A DNA stretch of 34,327 nt, from assembly GCA_027315185.1 (NCBI GenBank), contig DAHUYO010000036.1:1-34327 (forward strand), written 5' to 3'. Both the position numbers and the translations under genes were made by a program. Within the stretch, counting starts at the first letter, position 1. Every line of letters begins with the position of its first letter. This DNA comes from Acidobacteriota bacterium. GTDB lineage: Bacteria; Acidobacteriota; Terriglobia; Terriglobales; SCQP01. The notes below the pieces were generated by a model. That model was not told the DNA's origin and made no database searches. It saw nothing but the letters and a program-made list of their open reading frames with translations. Below, piece by piece: positions 8,021 through 16,515 of the stretch.

Positions 8021-8701
8021 CTAATGTTGGACCCGCGCGGCCGCCGCCGGAGGATTGCCCACGATGTGATACGCGGGCTGCGGGATGGCGGTCGCGGGCG
8101 GCGTGGTCGGCGGGCGGCCCGAGCCGAACTCGGCGCGCAGGTAGTAGGTAAGCTGCCAGCGGGCGTTGGGCCCTAAATACAGCCGGAAGGCGTGCCAGGC
8201 GTCGCCGATGGGGGGATAGGTATTGATGCTCTTGACCTGATCCATCCCCGTGCCGTTGCTGATGCGGTCAAAGACCGTCGCGTTATTCAGCCCCGGGATC
8301 ACCCGGTACAGCAGCGGCGGCGCAGGGTCGTATTCCAGGCCCACCGGCGCATCTCCCCGGCCGCTGGCGGCATGGCAGAACTGGCAATTATCGTGATACA
8401 GCCGGGCCCCGTAGGGCAGATTGGGTTTGGGCAGTGGCGGCGGCGCCTGACCGGCAGCCAGCAACTGCCGGGGCGAAAAGCCAAATCCCTGGTCCGACAC
8501 CACGCCTTCCGGCAGGGGCAGGTGCGGCCCGCGCCGCGCGCCGTAAACGTCTTGGTAGGACATCTCATCCTTGAAGTAGCCCAGCCCCTGGTACAACCAC
8601 CAGCAGCCGAACGTCACCAACGGAATCACCACCCACAACGTCGCCCGGGTCAGAATCGTCAGATTCCGTTCCTGCTCGCTCTGGTACCGGCGATTGAACA
8701 T
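8021..8701 (-). CDS. actE: ACIII monohaem cytochrome c subunit ActE
   Basis: The 226-aa protein has an N-terminal membrane anchor (residues about 18-40) and a periplasmic class-I cytochrome c domain with C106-Q-F-C-H110 followed by AASGRGDAP. This is the usual arrangement of ActE, which carries electrons out of the complex to a terminal oxidase. A Met for the sixth ligand is probably in NGTGMDQVKS. Known ActE proteins are often lipoproteins, whereas this one appears to be helix-anchored. It is encoded 27 bp after actF and 17 bp before actC2. The E gene following F inverts the commonly described A-B-C-D-E-F order. Confidence 0.87.
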   Translation of the reverse strand: MFNRRYQSEQERNLTILTRATLWVVIPLVTFGCWWLYQGLGYFKDEMSYQDVYGARRGPHLPLPEGVVSDQGFGFSPRQLLAAGQAPPPLPKPNLPYGARLYHDNCQFCHAASGRGDAPVGLEYDPAPPLLYRVIPGLNNATVFDRISNGTGMDQVKSINTYPPIGDAWHAFRLYLGPNARWQLTYYLRAEFGSGRPPTTPPATAIPQPAYHIVGNPPAAAARVQH

Positions 8702-8728
8702 AATCCCCGCATTCCAGCCGCGCCGCGC

Positions 8729-10039
8729 TCAATGCCGCGGTAGGCTGGCCACCAGCGTTTGCGCCAGCGCCGGATCTTGCACCGGAAACAGCGGCGCCTG
8801 GCGCATGAACCATAGGTAAATGAGCCCGTATAGCCCCAAAAACAGGCAGGCGATGCCGGCCGAAGTCAGCAGCGGCGGAAAGCCGCGCGTCCAGATGGAT
8901 CCCATGACGATCAGGTTCTGTTGCAGCCACATGGCCGCCAAGGCGAAGGCCGCCAGCGTGGCCAGGGTGGGGCCGCGGCGCTTGAACGCTCGGCTAAGCC
9001 CTAGGCCGAAGGGCAGGAAAAAGCCCAGGGTCAGCACGAGCCAGGCGATCGTTTCCCAGGGCTGGGTGGTGCTGACCAACAGCAAAAGATGGATGTTGCC
9101 TTGCCGGTTGGCGAACCACTGCACCATGAACTGCGACCAGAACAAATAGGTCCAGAAGATGGCGAAGGCGAACATCATCTCGCCCACGTCGTGCAGGATG
9201 TCGCGGTTGATGATGTCGCGCACGGCCATGCGATTGCGCCAGGCCACGGCGAGAATGCAGATGAGCGCGATACCGGCGTACCAGTTGCAGATCCAGAAAT
9301 ACCAGTCGTAGATGTAGTCGTACCACACCGGGTTCAGGGACATGTTCATGTCCATGCCCAAGATTCCGTAGAAGTAGGCGTAGGCGAAAATGATCAGCAC
9401 CCACAGCCGGCCAAGGCTGTGCTCGATGCGGCGGTGTTCGGCTTCCATGCCCCGCCACTTGCGGCAGATAAACCGCTGCAACCCGGTGGCCTGGCCGCGG
9501 CCGGGATGGGCGGGATCATCGCAGACTTCTCCCAGATCGCGCCGCCGCGACCAATAGAGATACCGCACCTCCAACCACGCCAGCACGATCCAGAAGCCGA
9601 GATCGCGGCCAAGCAAAAACCAATGGTTCAGCCATGGTCCTTTGCCGTACGGGATGTGGTTCCACCAGGAATAGATGAAGTTGTGCGCCAGCATCAGCGG
9701 AATGTAGAGCAGCACCGTTACCGGCAACACCACCGACAGGCCTTCCGCCAAAGGCATCAGCGGCCGCGCCCATCGCCCATTGCAGCCGCGCGTCACGGCG
9801 CTGAAGAGAACGCCATCCAGGGCCAAGCCGGAAAAGAAAATGAACTCGGCGAGATAATCAGTCCACAGTTGCCGCGGGTCCGTCACTAGCAGCGTGAGGA
9901 AGACGCCAATGCCGATGAACAGCAGCACCCAAAGCAGCCGCGTCACCCACCTCGCCGGCGTGCCCGGCGCGCGGGTGATCGCGGGCCGGGGCAGGCTCGG
10001 CGGCGAAGTCGGAGGCTGGGGTGGAGGGGCGATGGCCAT
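8729..10039 (-). CDS. actF: ACIII membrane subunit ActF (quinol:cytochrome c oxidoreductase)
   Basis: With the ATG at 10039 the product is 436 aa and has about ten transmembrane helices. The frame is open further upstream, but that part overlaps actD and is of low complexity. The first helices (RLLWVLLFIGIGVFLTLL, then EFIFFSGLALDGVLFSAV) and the conserved tract around MPLAEGLSVVLPVTVLLYIP fit ActF, the second NrfD-like subunit of ACIII, rather than ActC. It has an extra soluble loop (residues about 170-215). ActF is thought to help in proton transfer with ActC. It starts 10 bp after the actD stop codon. Confidence 0.87.
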   Translation of the reverse strand: MAIAPPPQPPTSPPSLPRPAITRAPGTPARWVTRLLWVLLFIGIGVFLTLLVTDPRQLWTDYLAEFIFFSGLALDGVLFSAVTRGCNGRWARPLMPLAEGLSVVLPVTVLLYIPLMLAHNFIYSWWNHIPYGKGPWLNHWFLLGRDLGFWIVLAWLEVRYLYWSRRRDLGEVCDDPAHPGRGQATGLQRFICRKWRGMEAEHRRIEHSLGRLWVLIIFAYAYFYGILGMDMNMSLNPVWYDYIYDWYFWICNWYAGIALICILAVAWRNRMAVRDIINRDILHDVGEMMFAFAIFWTYLFWSQFMVQWFANRQGNIHLLLLVSTTQPWETIAWLVLTLGFFLPFGLGLSRAFKRRGPTLATLAAFALAAMWLQQNLIVMGSIWTRGFPPLLTSAGIACLFLGLYGLIYLWFMRQAPLFPVQDPALAQTLVASLPRH

Positions 10040-10049
10040 GGCGTGGTGT

Positions 10050-10652
10050 CTAGGGGGCCTGCGTGGGCTCGGCGAGCCGTCCGAGGCCGTGGTCATAAAT
10101 GGGAAAGATCGCCTCTGCCTGGGCTTGCGCCAGGATGGTGCGAGCCATGCCCGCCTCGGAGAGGCCGCAGGGTATGAACATGCCGAAGTGGTCCACGCCG
10201 AACTCCGGCCGGTAGGCGGGATGCAGGTGAAGGTTGGGCAGACCGGAGAGCAGCAGGAAACCGCCGGCACAGAACAAGGAAGCGAACAGGACCACCCATT
10301 CGAACATGGGCTGGATGAAGGGCGGCCAACTGACGATCGGCTTGCCGCCCACCACCATGGGCCAGTTGTGCTGCGTCCAGACCGTTAACGCCATGGCCGA
10401 GACAAAGCCCCCGATGGCGCCAAACAGCGTCCAGAAGCGGACGCCGTTTTTTTCGGTGCGGAAGCGCAAATGGCGCAGCAGTTCCTCATCGGCGACGGGC
10501 ATGAAGACCTCGAATCCGAGGCGTGCCTCGTTGGCCAGGGAATGCGCCGCCAGCAGTTGCTCCTCGTCGGCGAACGACCCCAGGACGCCCCGGAACACCG
10601 GGGCCACCGCGGGCTGATCGTCATGAATAAGCGTGGCCGGCCACTGCGGCAT
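10050..10652 (-). CDS. actD: ACIII membrane subunit ActD (DUF3341)
   Basis: The 200-aa protein has a soluble N-terminal part (GVLGSFADEEQLLAAHSLAN), two transmembrane helices (FWTLFGAIGGFVSAMAL and FEWVVLFASLFCAGGFLLL), and a C-terminal domain with YRPEFGVDHFGMF. This is the layout of DUF3341 ActD subunits, which have no cofactor and help hold the membrane arm of ACIII together. It sits between actC1 (16-bp gap) and actF (10-bp gap), the standard place for ActD. Confidence 0.92.
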   Translation of the reverse strand: MPQWPATLIHDDQPAVAPVFRGVLGSFADEEQLLAAHSLANEARLGFEVFMPVADEELLRHLRFRTEKNGVRFWTLFGAIGGFVSAMALTVWTQHNWPMVVGGKPIVSWPPFIQPMFEWVVLFASLFCAGGFLLLSGLPNLHLHPAYRPEFGVDHFGMFIPCGLSEAGMARTILAQAQAEAIFPIYDHGLGRLAEPTQAP

Positions 10653-10668
10653 GTTGCATTCCTCCTTC

Positions 10669-12096
10669 TCACGAACCCGCCGCCGGCGGCGGCGCCAGCG
10701 GCTGTCCCCCGCCCGCCGATTCCGGCGGCGGCCACAGCCCCGCGGCAGCCAGCGCCTGGCGCTGGCGCCGGGCCTCCAGAATGTCCCGCCGCACCTCGGC
10801 GGTGGGCAGGGCGGGAATGACCTTGAGCGAAAGCAGAAACAGCGCTAGAAATCCGCCAAAACCGCCGGCGGTGATGCCGATCTCGATCCAGGTGATGTGA
10901 TAGATGCCCCAGGACGCTGGATCGAAGCTATAGGCCAGGCTGGTCACGATGAAGACAAACCTCTCCAGCCACATGCCCACGTTCATCAAGATGGACATGA
11001 TGAACATGAGCGGGATCGAGCGGCGGAAGCGCCGCCAGAAAAACAGCAGCGGCAGGGCGCAGTTGAAGGCGATGGTCATCCAAAATGGCTTCCAATAGTG
11101 CCCGAAGGCCCGCATCCAATACGCGCTGCGCTCGTAGGTGTCGGCGCTGTACCAGGCGATGAAATATTCCGTGGCGTAGGAGAACGTGAGCACGCTGCTG
11201 GCCACGATGACGAGTTGGCAGACCTTCTCCAGGTGATCCACGGTGATGAAGTCGTGCAGGTGGAACCACTCGCGGATGGGGATGATCAGCGTGAGAATCA
11301 TGGCCAATCCGCTGAACACCGCCCCCGCCACGAAATAGGGAGGGAATATTTCTTCGTGCCATCCAGGGATCAGGGCGGTGGAGAAGTCCCAGGCCACGGT
11401 GGTATGCACGCTGAAGACCAGCGCCAATTCCAGTCCGGCCAGGATGATATACAGCTTGAGGAACGGCGAGGTGTCGCGGAGGCTGCCCGTCCAGCCGAGG
11501 GACGCGATCCCGTAGAGCGTGCGCCGCCAGCCGATCGCTCGGTCGCGCAGCTCCGCCATATCGGGCAGCATCCCGATGTACCAGAAGACCAAGCTGACCG
11601 CCAGATAGGTGGTGATGGCGTAGGAGTCCAGCACCAGCGACGAGCGGAAATTCGGCCAAAGGCGGCGCTGGTTGGGGTAGGGAAGGATCCAATAGGCGCG
11701 CCAAGAACGGCCGAGGTGAATCAAGGGAAACAGCCCGGCGCTCAGGATGGACCAGATGGTCATGGTTTCGGCGGCGCGGGAAAACGCGGAGCGGAAGCGC
11801 GCCCGGAACAAATAGAGGGCGGCGCTGAGGAACGTGCCGCTCATGGCGATGGCGATCCAGAAGACGTAATTGGTGATGTAGGCGCCCCACATCACCGGCC
11901 ACATCAGGCCGCTGACGCCAAGGCCGATGAACATCTGCCAGCCCCAGCAGATAAAACCGAGAATCGCCACCATCCCGACCGCGGTCGTGCCGGCGAGATA
12001 GCGGAAGCCGGGCCAGGATTCCACCGGCCGCAGCACCGTCGCCGAGGCGGCGCGCAGGTCGTGATCGGCTGGGGCGAGTTCGCTGGCGAGGGACAT
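10669..12096 (-). CDS. actC: ACIII membrane subunit ActC (NrfD-like), first copy
   Basis: The 475-aa protein has about ten helices and belongs to the NrfD/PsrC family. Conserved pieces include GVSGLMWPVMWGAYITNY, LFPLIHLGRSWRAYWILPYP, SLVLDSYAITTYLAV and SFDPASWGIYHITW. In ACIII this subunit binds quinol near ActB and passes electrons to the Fe-S clusters. It is in the canonical position, 30 bp after actB and 16 bp before actD, so it is most likely the true ActC of the complex. A paralog (6570-8003) lies downstream in the same cluster and shares an 85-bp identical DNA segment. Confidence 0.93.
   Translation of the reverse strand: MSLASELAPADHDLRAASATVLRPVESWPGFRYLAGTTAVGMVAILGFICWGWQMFIGLGVSGLMWPVMWGAYITNYVFWIAIAMSGTFLSAALYLFRARFRSAFSRAAETMTIWSILSAGLFPLIHLGRSWRAYWILPYPNQRRLWPNFRSSLVLDSYAITTYLAVSLVFWYIGMLPDMAELRDRAIGWRRTLYGIASLGWTGSLRDTSPFLKLYIILAGLELALVFSVHTTVAWDFSTALIPGWHEEIFPPYFVAGAVFSGLAMILTLIIPIREWFHLHDFITVDHLEKVCQLVIVASSVLTFSYATEYFIAWYSADTYERSAYWMRAFGHYWKPFWMTIAFNCALPLLFFWRRFRRSIPLMFIMSILMNVGMWLERFVFIVTSLAYSFDPASWGIYHITWIEIGITAGGFGGFLALFLLSLKVIPALPTAEVRRDILEARRQRQALAAAGLWPPPESAGGGQPLAPPPAAGS
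11058..11142. repeat. 85-bp perfect repeat, copy in actC1
   Basis: This is the partner of 6962-7046, with the same orientation and the same codon phase. A second, shorter identical stretch of about 34 bp (around 11887-11920 and 7791-7824) also occurs in the N-terminal half of both genes. Confidence 0.9.
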
Positions 12097-12126
12097 CGTT
12101 GTGAGCCGGCATGGCGGGGGCGAGGA

Positions 12127-15100
12127 TTACAGCGGCGGCTGCGCCGCGGGAGCCCCCGCCAAGCCGTTGAGCACGAATTTGGTTCGCTTGAGATAGGTGA
12201 CCGCGGGGAAGGTGTTTTCCTCCCAGAACAGCCGATAGCCGCGGTCTTGCTGGTGCAGTTGCGAGACGCGGCTGTTGGGATCCTTCAGATCGCCGAAGAC
12301 GATGGCTTCGGTGGGGCAGGTTTGCATGCAGGCGGTTTGAATCTCTCCATCGCGCAGCGGCCGGTCTTGGGCTTTGGCCGCCAGCTCCGCCTGCTCAATC
12401 CGCTGCACGCAGAAGGTGCACTTTTCCATGACCCCCTTGGCCCGCACCGTCACCGCGGGGTTGAGTTGCTGGTCCAGCGGCTTGGGCCACATGGGCGTAT
12501 ACCAGTTGAAGCGCCGCACCTTGTAGATGCAGTTGTTGCTGCAATAGCGCGTACCGATGCAGCGGTTGTAGATCTGCGCGTTCAGGCCCTCATCGGTGTG
12601 ATACGCGGCGAAGACCGGGCAGACGTATTCACAGGGGGCGTTGCCGCATTGCTGGCAAGGCATGGGCAAAAAGCGGATGTCCGGGTTCATGGTCGTCGGC
12701 GGATGCCAGGCGTCGCCGGCGTAGGTCTCGATCCGCAGCCAGGTCATCTCGCGGTAGCTGAGGCAGCTGCTGCGGCCCATGACCGGGATGTTGTTTTCGG
12801 CGTAGCAAGCGGTTTGGCAGGCGTTGCAGCCGATGCAGCTGGAAAGGTCCACGGCCATGCCCCAGCGGTGCACCGGGGTGGGGTGGAAGGCGTAGAAGGT
12901 GGCGCGCGGCTCATCGTCGCGCACCGCGGGCGTGCCGGCTTGGCTGATCAGGCAGGCCTGCGCGATGCGCTTGTCCCGCTGCCAATGCTCCAATTGCAGG
13001 TTGGCCATGGGCCGGGTTTTGCCGGTGTTGGTGACCTTCACCTTGACCCCCATTGGGATGGGTCCGCCTGCCGCGTCCAGCCGCGGCGTCCACAGCTCCT
13101 GCGGCGCCTCGCCGACATTGGTGGCGAACATGCCGAAATCGCGATGGCCCTGCCCTAAGGGGATGCCGAGCGTGTCGGGGCGAATGAAGGGATCCAAATG
13201 CACCGGCCATTCGCCGTGACCATAGAGAGTCTCCAGGCGGAGAATGCTGCCTTCGGCGGCGTGCAGGCGCCAACCGGTGTCGGGGTGGATTTGCACCCAA
13301 CTGTCCCACACCAGCTTGCTGAGCGGATCGGCGATCTCCTGCATCCAGGAGCGATTGGCCTGCCGGCCGTCAAAGAACTGCACCACCGGGAAGCTGGTGA
13401 GATAGAAATCGCCGCTGCCCTCAAACTCCGCCTCGAGCGGCAGCGGGGGCGGGTCGCCATTCGGGCCCTCCAGCGTGGTGGTGGGAAGCGTCTCGTTGAT
13501 CGGCGGGCCCAAGCGTCCGGGCGGCGGCTCGGTGGCGACGGCCGGCTCCGCCTGCGTGGTCAAATGCACGCCGACCATCAACAAATTCCGCCAGGCCGAG
13601 GCTTGTTCCGCCGGCGGCGCGTTGGGGGCCAGGCGCAGCTGCCAGGCGCGGCGCAGGTAGGCGTCGAAGCTATGGATCGCCGCGGGCGGGTCGTAGGTGA
13701 GCGGGGTCGGATTGGGCAGGCTGGGGCTCTGCTGCCAATTGCTGCCAACCGGCGCCACATCGGTGGGCAGGGCGGCAGCGGGCGGCATCTGCACCCGTTG
13801 CAGGATGGGCCCCTGCACCGCCGGTCCGGCTTGCGCCGCCAGCCACAACAACACGTCGGGAGTGGGGCGGGTGTCAAACACCGGCCGGCGTCCGGGCTGT
13901 AGTATCCCGGTCAGTCCAGGAATCGGCGCATAGTCGCCCCAACTTTCCAGCGGATAGTTGTCCGGCAGCACCAAATGGGCGTATTTCGTCGTTTCGTCGC
14001 GCCACCAGCCGAAGCTGACGATGAACGGGATCTTGCCCAGCGCCGCGGGAACGGCCGCGGCGGCGGGAAAGTTGAAGACGGGATTGGCATGGTGCAGAAA
14101 CAGCAGCGGCACCTGGCCGCTGCGCGCCCGCTCGAAAACCGCCGCCACATCGCGGGCGCGGGCCGCGCCGCTCAAGGCATGAGGATGGTTGAGCAAAATC
14201 GTGGTGCCGATGTTGCCCAGCATGGCGTTAACGGCGTTGAGCACGATGTTGGCCGTCAGCGCGGCGGCGTTCAGGTTGCCGTACCCGACGGGCAGCAGCA
14301 GCGAGGGCCGGTTGCGCGCCAGGCGTTGCGCCGCGGTGTCCACCACGTCGGCGGGGATTTCGGTGCGCTCCGCCGCCGCGGTTTGGCTCATGCCCAGGCC
14401 CGATGGCACGCCCGTCGGCAGCCGCAAGGTCTGCCCGGCATGAAATGCCACCCGCTCCGCCAGCGCCATCGCCAGCAGCGCCTCGCTTCCCGGCCGGAGC
14501 TGCCAATGCTCGTCGGCGTTGGCTCCGGTCATGGTCACGCGCGGGCCGACGTTGATGAAATAGGCGGGGTCGTGGGTGTGGCCGTAGCTGTGGCCCATGG
14601 CCCAATCGGTGGCGAACTGGACGTTCGACACCCAGGTCTGCAAGAACTCCGCGCCGAAGCCGACGACCACCTTGGCGCGGTCAAAGCGGTAGTACGGCAC
14701 CACGTCCTGGCCAAAGCTGACGCGGTTGGATTCACGCACCGCCTCATACGCGAACGCTTCGTAATACAACGGAGCGGGATAGCCAAACGCCGCCAGCCAG
14801 TCCCGCAGGAGTTGGTCCAGCGTGCCGGTTTCCAGCCGCCCCAGCCAAACTACGTCCGCTTGCCGCCCCGCCACTGCCACCTGCCGCATCTGCTGTTGCA
14901 GCATTGCCAGCGCCTCCGGCCAGGTGGTCACCACCAAGCGCCCATGCCCGTCCCGCCGCATCGGTTGGGGAAAGCGGTCGGGGTTGTATAGCCCTTGCAC
15001 CGAGGACTGGCCGCGCATGCAGAGCTTGCCCCGGTTCAGCGGATGGCGGGGGTTGCCTTCCGGCTTGGTGGGACGGGCGTCGTTGACGCGGATGTGCATG

Positions 15101-15342
15101 CCGCAACCCGCCGGACATTCGCGGCAGACCGTGGCGTAATGCTGCGGCACGCCGGGGATGTAGCGGTTGTCCGGCACCACCAGCGGCAGAATGTGGCCCG
15201 TCGTGCGGCAGCCCGCCAGCGCGCCCCCGGCCGCCGCCGCGCCCCCGGATTTTAAAAAGTCCCGCCGGTCCAGCGGCGCGCCGCCGCCGGCGTTGCGGAT
15301 CTGAACCAGTTGGTCGAACGGATTGCGCGGGGTTTCGGGCAT
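12127..15342 (-). CDS. actB: ACIII iron-sulfur subunit ActB (molybdopterin-oxidoreductase-like plus Fe-S domain)
   Basis: The 1071-aa protein begins with a twin-arginine signal (R26-R27-D-F-L-K) followed by a lipobox-like LAGC45, so it is exported folded and may be lipidated. The N-terminal two thirds resemble molybdopterin oxidoreductases and keep a CX2CX3CX27C set (Cys73, 76, 80, 108). From about residue 836 to 1010 a ferredoxin-like domain carries four cluster motifs: CIGCNACQTAC, CQQCGNAPCEYVC, CIGTRYCSNNC and CTFC...CMQTC. In the third, Thr replaces one Cys, the known signature of the [3Fe-4S] cluster of ActB. The protein relays electrons from the quinol site to the haem subunits. It lies between actA (9-bp gap) and actC (30-bp gap). 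Confidence 0.94.
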   Translation of the reverse strand: MPETPRNPFDQLVQIRNAGGGAPLDRRDFLKSGGAAAAGGALAGCRTTGHILPLVVPDNRYIPGVPQHYATVCRECPAGCGMHIRVNDARPTKPEGNPRHPLNRGKLCMRGQSSVQGLYNPDRFPQPMRRDGHGRLVVTTWPEALAMLQQQMRQVAVAGRQADVVWLGRLETGTLDQLLRDWLAAFGYPAPLYYEAFAYEAVRESNRVSFGQDVVPYYRFDRAKVVVGFGAEFLQTWVSNVQFATDWAMGHSYGHTHDPAYFINVGPRVTMTGANADEHWQLRPGSEALLAMALAERVAFHAGQTLRLPTGVPSGLGMSQTAAAERTEIPADVVDTAAQRLARNRPSLLLPVGYGNLNAAALTANIVLNAVNAMLGNIGTTILLNHPHALSGAARARDVAAVFERARSGQVPLLFLHHANPVFNFPAAAAVPAALGKIPFIVSFGWWRDETTKYAHLVLPDNYPLESWGDYAPIPGLTGILQPGRRPVFDTRPTPDVLLWLAAQAGPAVQGPILQRVQMPPAAALPTDVAPVGSNWQQSPSLPNPTPLTYDPPAAIHSFDAYLRRAWQLRLAPNAPPAEQASAWRNLLMVGVHLTTQAEPAVATEPPPGRLGPPINETLPTTTLEGPNGDPPPLPLEAEFEGSGDFYLTSFPVVQFFDGRQANRSWMQEIADPLSKLVWDSWVQIHPDTGWRLHAAEGSILRLETLYGHGEWPVHLDPFIRPDTLGIPLGQGHRDFGMFATNVGEAPQELWTPRLDAAGGPIPMGVKVKVTNTGKTRPMANLQLEHWQRDKRIAQACLISQAGTPAVRDDEPRATFYAFHPTPVHRWGMAVDLSSCIGCNACQTACYAENNIPVMGRSSCLSYREMTWLRIETYAGDAWHPPTTMNPDIRFLPMPCQQCGNAPCEYVCPVFAAYHTDEGLNAQIYNRCIGTRYCSNNCIYKVRRFNWYTPMWPKPLDQQLNPAVTVRAKGVMEKCTFCVQRIEQAELAAKAQDRPLRDGEIQTACMQTCPTEAIVFGDLKDPNSRVSQLHQQDRGYRLFWEENTFPAVTYLKRTKFVLNGLAGAPAAQPPL

Positions 15343-15351
15343 GATGGCGGC

Positions 15352-15861
15352 TCAGTGATGGCAGGCTTGGAAACAGTCCGTGCGGGCGCCATAGGCGCGG
15401 TGGCAGGTGACGCAGGTTCCCATGTTGAAATTGACCACCTCGAAAACGCGATTCTCATGCCCCACGTCGCCGTGGCAGACACCGCATTGCACCCCGGCCA
15501 AAATGTGCGGCTGATGCGGAAAATGCACGTATTGGGGAATCCAAAACACCCGCACCCATGGAATGGGCCGCTGCTCCCGCCAATAACGGTGCAGTTTGGC
15601 GACGTCCGGATAATAGGGAATAACCTCGCGATGGCATCCCATGCACTTCAGCACCGGCGGCATGCCGGCATAGGCGGATTTGGCGACGTCGGCGTGGCAG
15701 AAAATGCAGGCGATTTGCCGTTCGTAATGGATGCGATGGCTGAAGCTGATCGGCTGCCGCGGCGCCGAGCGGTATGGCATGTCCTGGAAATAAAAGATCC
15801 AGAGAAAGACCCCCAAAAGCACCGCCGCGAGGTAAAACATGTGCCGGACGGAGAAGAACAT
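15352..15861 (-). CDS. actA: ACIII pentahaem cytochrome c subunit ActA
   Basis: With the ATG at 15861 the product is 169 aa: an N-terminal membrane anchor (residues 8-26) then a periplasmic multihaem domain. Four standard haem motifs are visible at C52-IF-C-H56, C73-MG-C-H77, C126-GV-C-H130 and C150-VT-C-H154. A fifth, at the very C-terminus, is C163-FQA-C167-H168, a CX3CH variant. The frame is open a further 78 codons upstream, but that part has no cytochrome features. ActA is the small multihaem subunit that carries electrons from ActB towards ActE or the oxidase. It is followed by actB after 9 bp. Confidence 0.92.
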   Translation of the reverse strand: MFFSVRHMFYLAAVLLGVFLWIFYFQDMPYRSAPRQPISFSHRIHYERQIACIFCHADVAKSAYAGMPPVLKCMGCHREVIPYYPDVAKLHRYWREQRPIPWVRVFWIPQYVHFPHQPHILAGVQCGVCHGDVGHENRVFEVVNFNMGTCVTCHRAYGARTDCFQACHH

Positions 15862-15992
15862 GGCCGCACATCCGGCACGCTTCCGCTTCCCGCCGGTACA
15901 CGGGAGTAAATGCCCGGCCCAAGCTCCAGGTTGTCTTGCCGGGTTTAGGGGTCCACCGCCGCCAGCGGTGGGAAGGGCGCGGCGCCGCGCGG

Positions 15993-16505
15993 CTAAACCT
16001 TCCGTCCGCCGATCGCCGGCCCCACCGGGCGCATTTCCGGCCGCCGCCGCTCCCGATACTCGCGGGACCAGCGCGTGACGCGGGGAATGCCCCACATGGG
16101 CTGGCCGGTGATCTCCGCCGCCAGGGTTTGCTTCGGCGTCGGCTTTTGCCGCCAGATCGTCAGGATCAGCATCAGCATCGCGGGGAATAGGAACATGCCG
16201 TCCCAGCTAAACCACATCCAAAACACGCGCCAGCCGAGGAAGGCGATGCCGGCGAGCTCCAACACGCGGATGGGCGTAGGCAGGAAATATGGCGGATAGC
16301 CGGGCGGAAGGTCGTGTTTGCGCACCCAACCGCTTTCCAGCCACAGGCCGGCGATGGTCAGGATGCAGGCCATGGCAGGGCTGTAGAGCAAGAACCGCAT
16401 GGCGCGGTCCGGGGCGCCGGCGAAATGGCGCAGCAGCGTCGCTTCCGCCCAGGCGCTATAAATGACCGCCATGCAGGCGAACGCCATGCGGTGCCGCAGC
16501 ATCAT
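15993..16505 (-). CDS. Four-helix membrane protein ahead of the ACIII genes, unknown function
   Basis: The 170-aa protein has about four hydrophobic segments (around residues 8-26, 36-58, 76-98 and 103-120) and a basic, Arg/Pro-rich cytoplasmic tail ending in GPAIGGRKV. There are no haem or Fe-S motifs. I do not recognise the family. It is transcribed in the same direction as actA, with a 131-bp gap, and 10 bp after another small membrane ORF. Its helix content and place at the head of the operon suggest a link with ACIII assembly or with the complex itself. This is inference only. Confidence 0.65.
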   Translation of the reverse strand: MMLRHRMAFACMAVIYSAWAEATLLRHFAGAPDRAMRFLLYSPAMACILTIAGLWLESGWVRKHDLPPGYPPYFLPTPIRVLELAGIAFLGWRVFWMWFSWDGMFLFPAMLMLILTIWRQKPTPKQTLAAEITGQPMWGIPRVTRWSREYRERRRPEMRPVGPAIGGRKV

Positions 16506-16515
16506 CGCCCTGGCC

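Noticed and set aside
10040..10270. 77-codon N-terminal extension of ActF
   Set aside because: It is an out-of-frame reading of the actD 3' end. The ATG at 10039 gives normal spacing and a normal protein.
10897..13158. Long plus-strand open frame (753 codons) opposite actC1 and actB
   Set aside because: It is antisense to two well-supported genes, is rich in His/Asp/Gly/Arg as expected from the complementary strand of a high-GC gene, and shows no domain.
12127..15342. ActB as a DMSO, polysulfide or other molybdenum reductase
   Set aside because: It is fused to the Fe-S domain with the ActB-type [3Fe-4S] signature CIGTRYC and sits among actA, C, D, E and F. The N-terminal Fe-S set is reported separately as unusual.
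15862..16095. 78-codon N-terminal extension of ActA
   Set aside because: It overlaps the upstream membrane-protein gene, is low-complexity Ala/Gly/Arg, and would displace the membrane anchor at the expected N-terminus.
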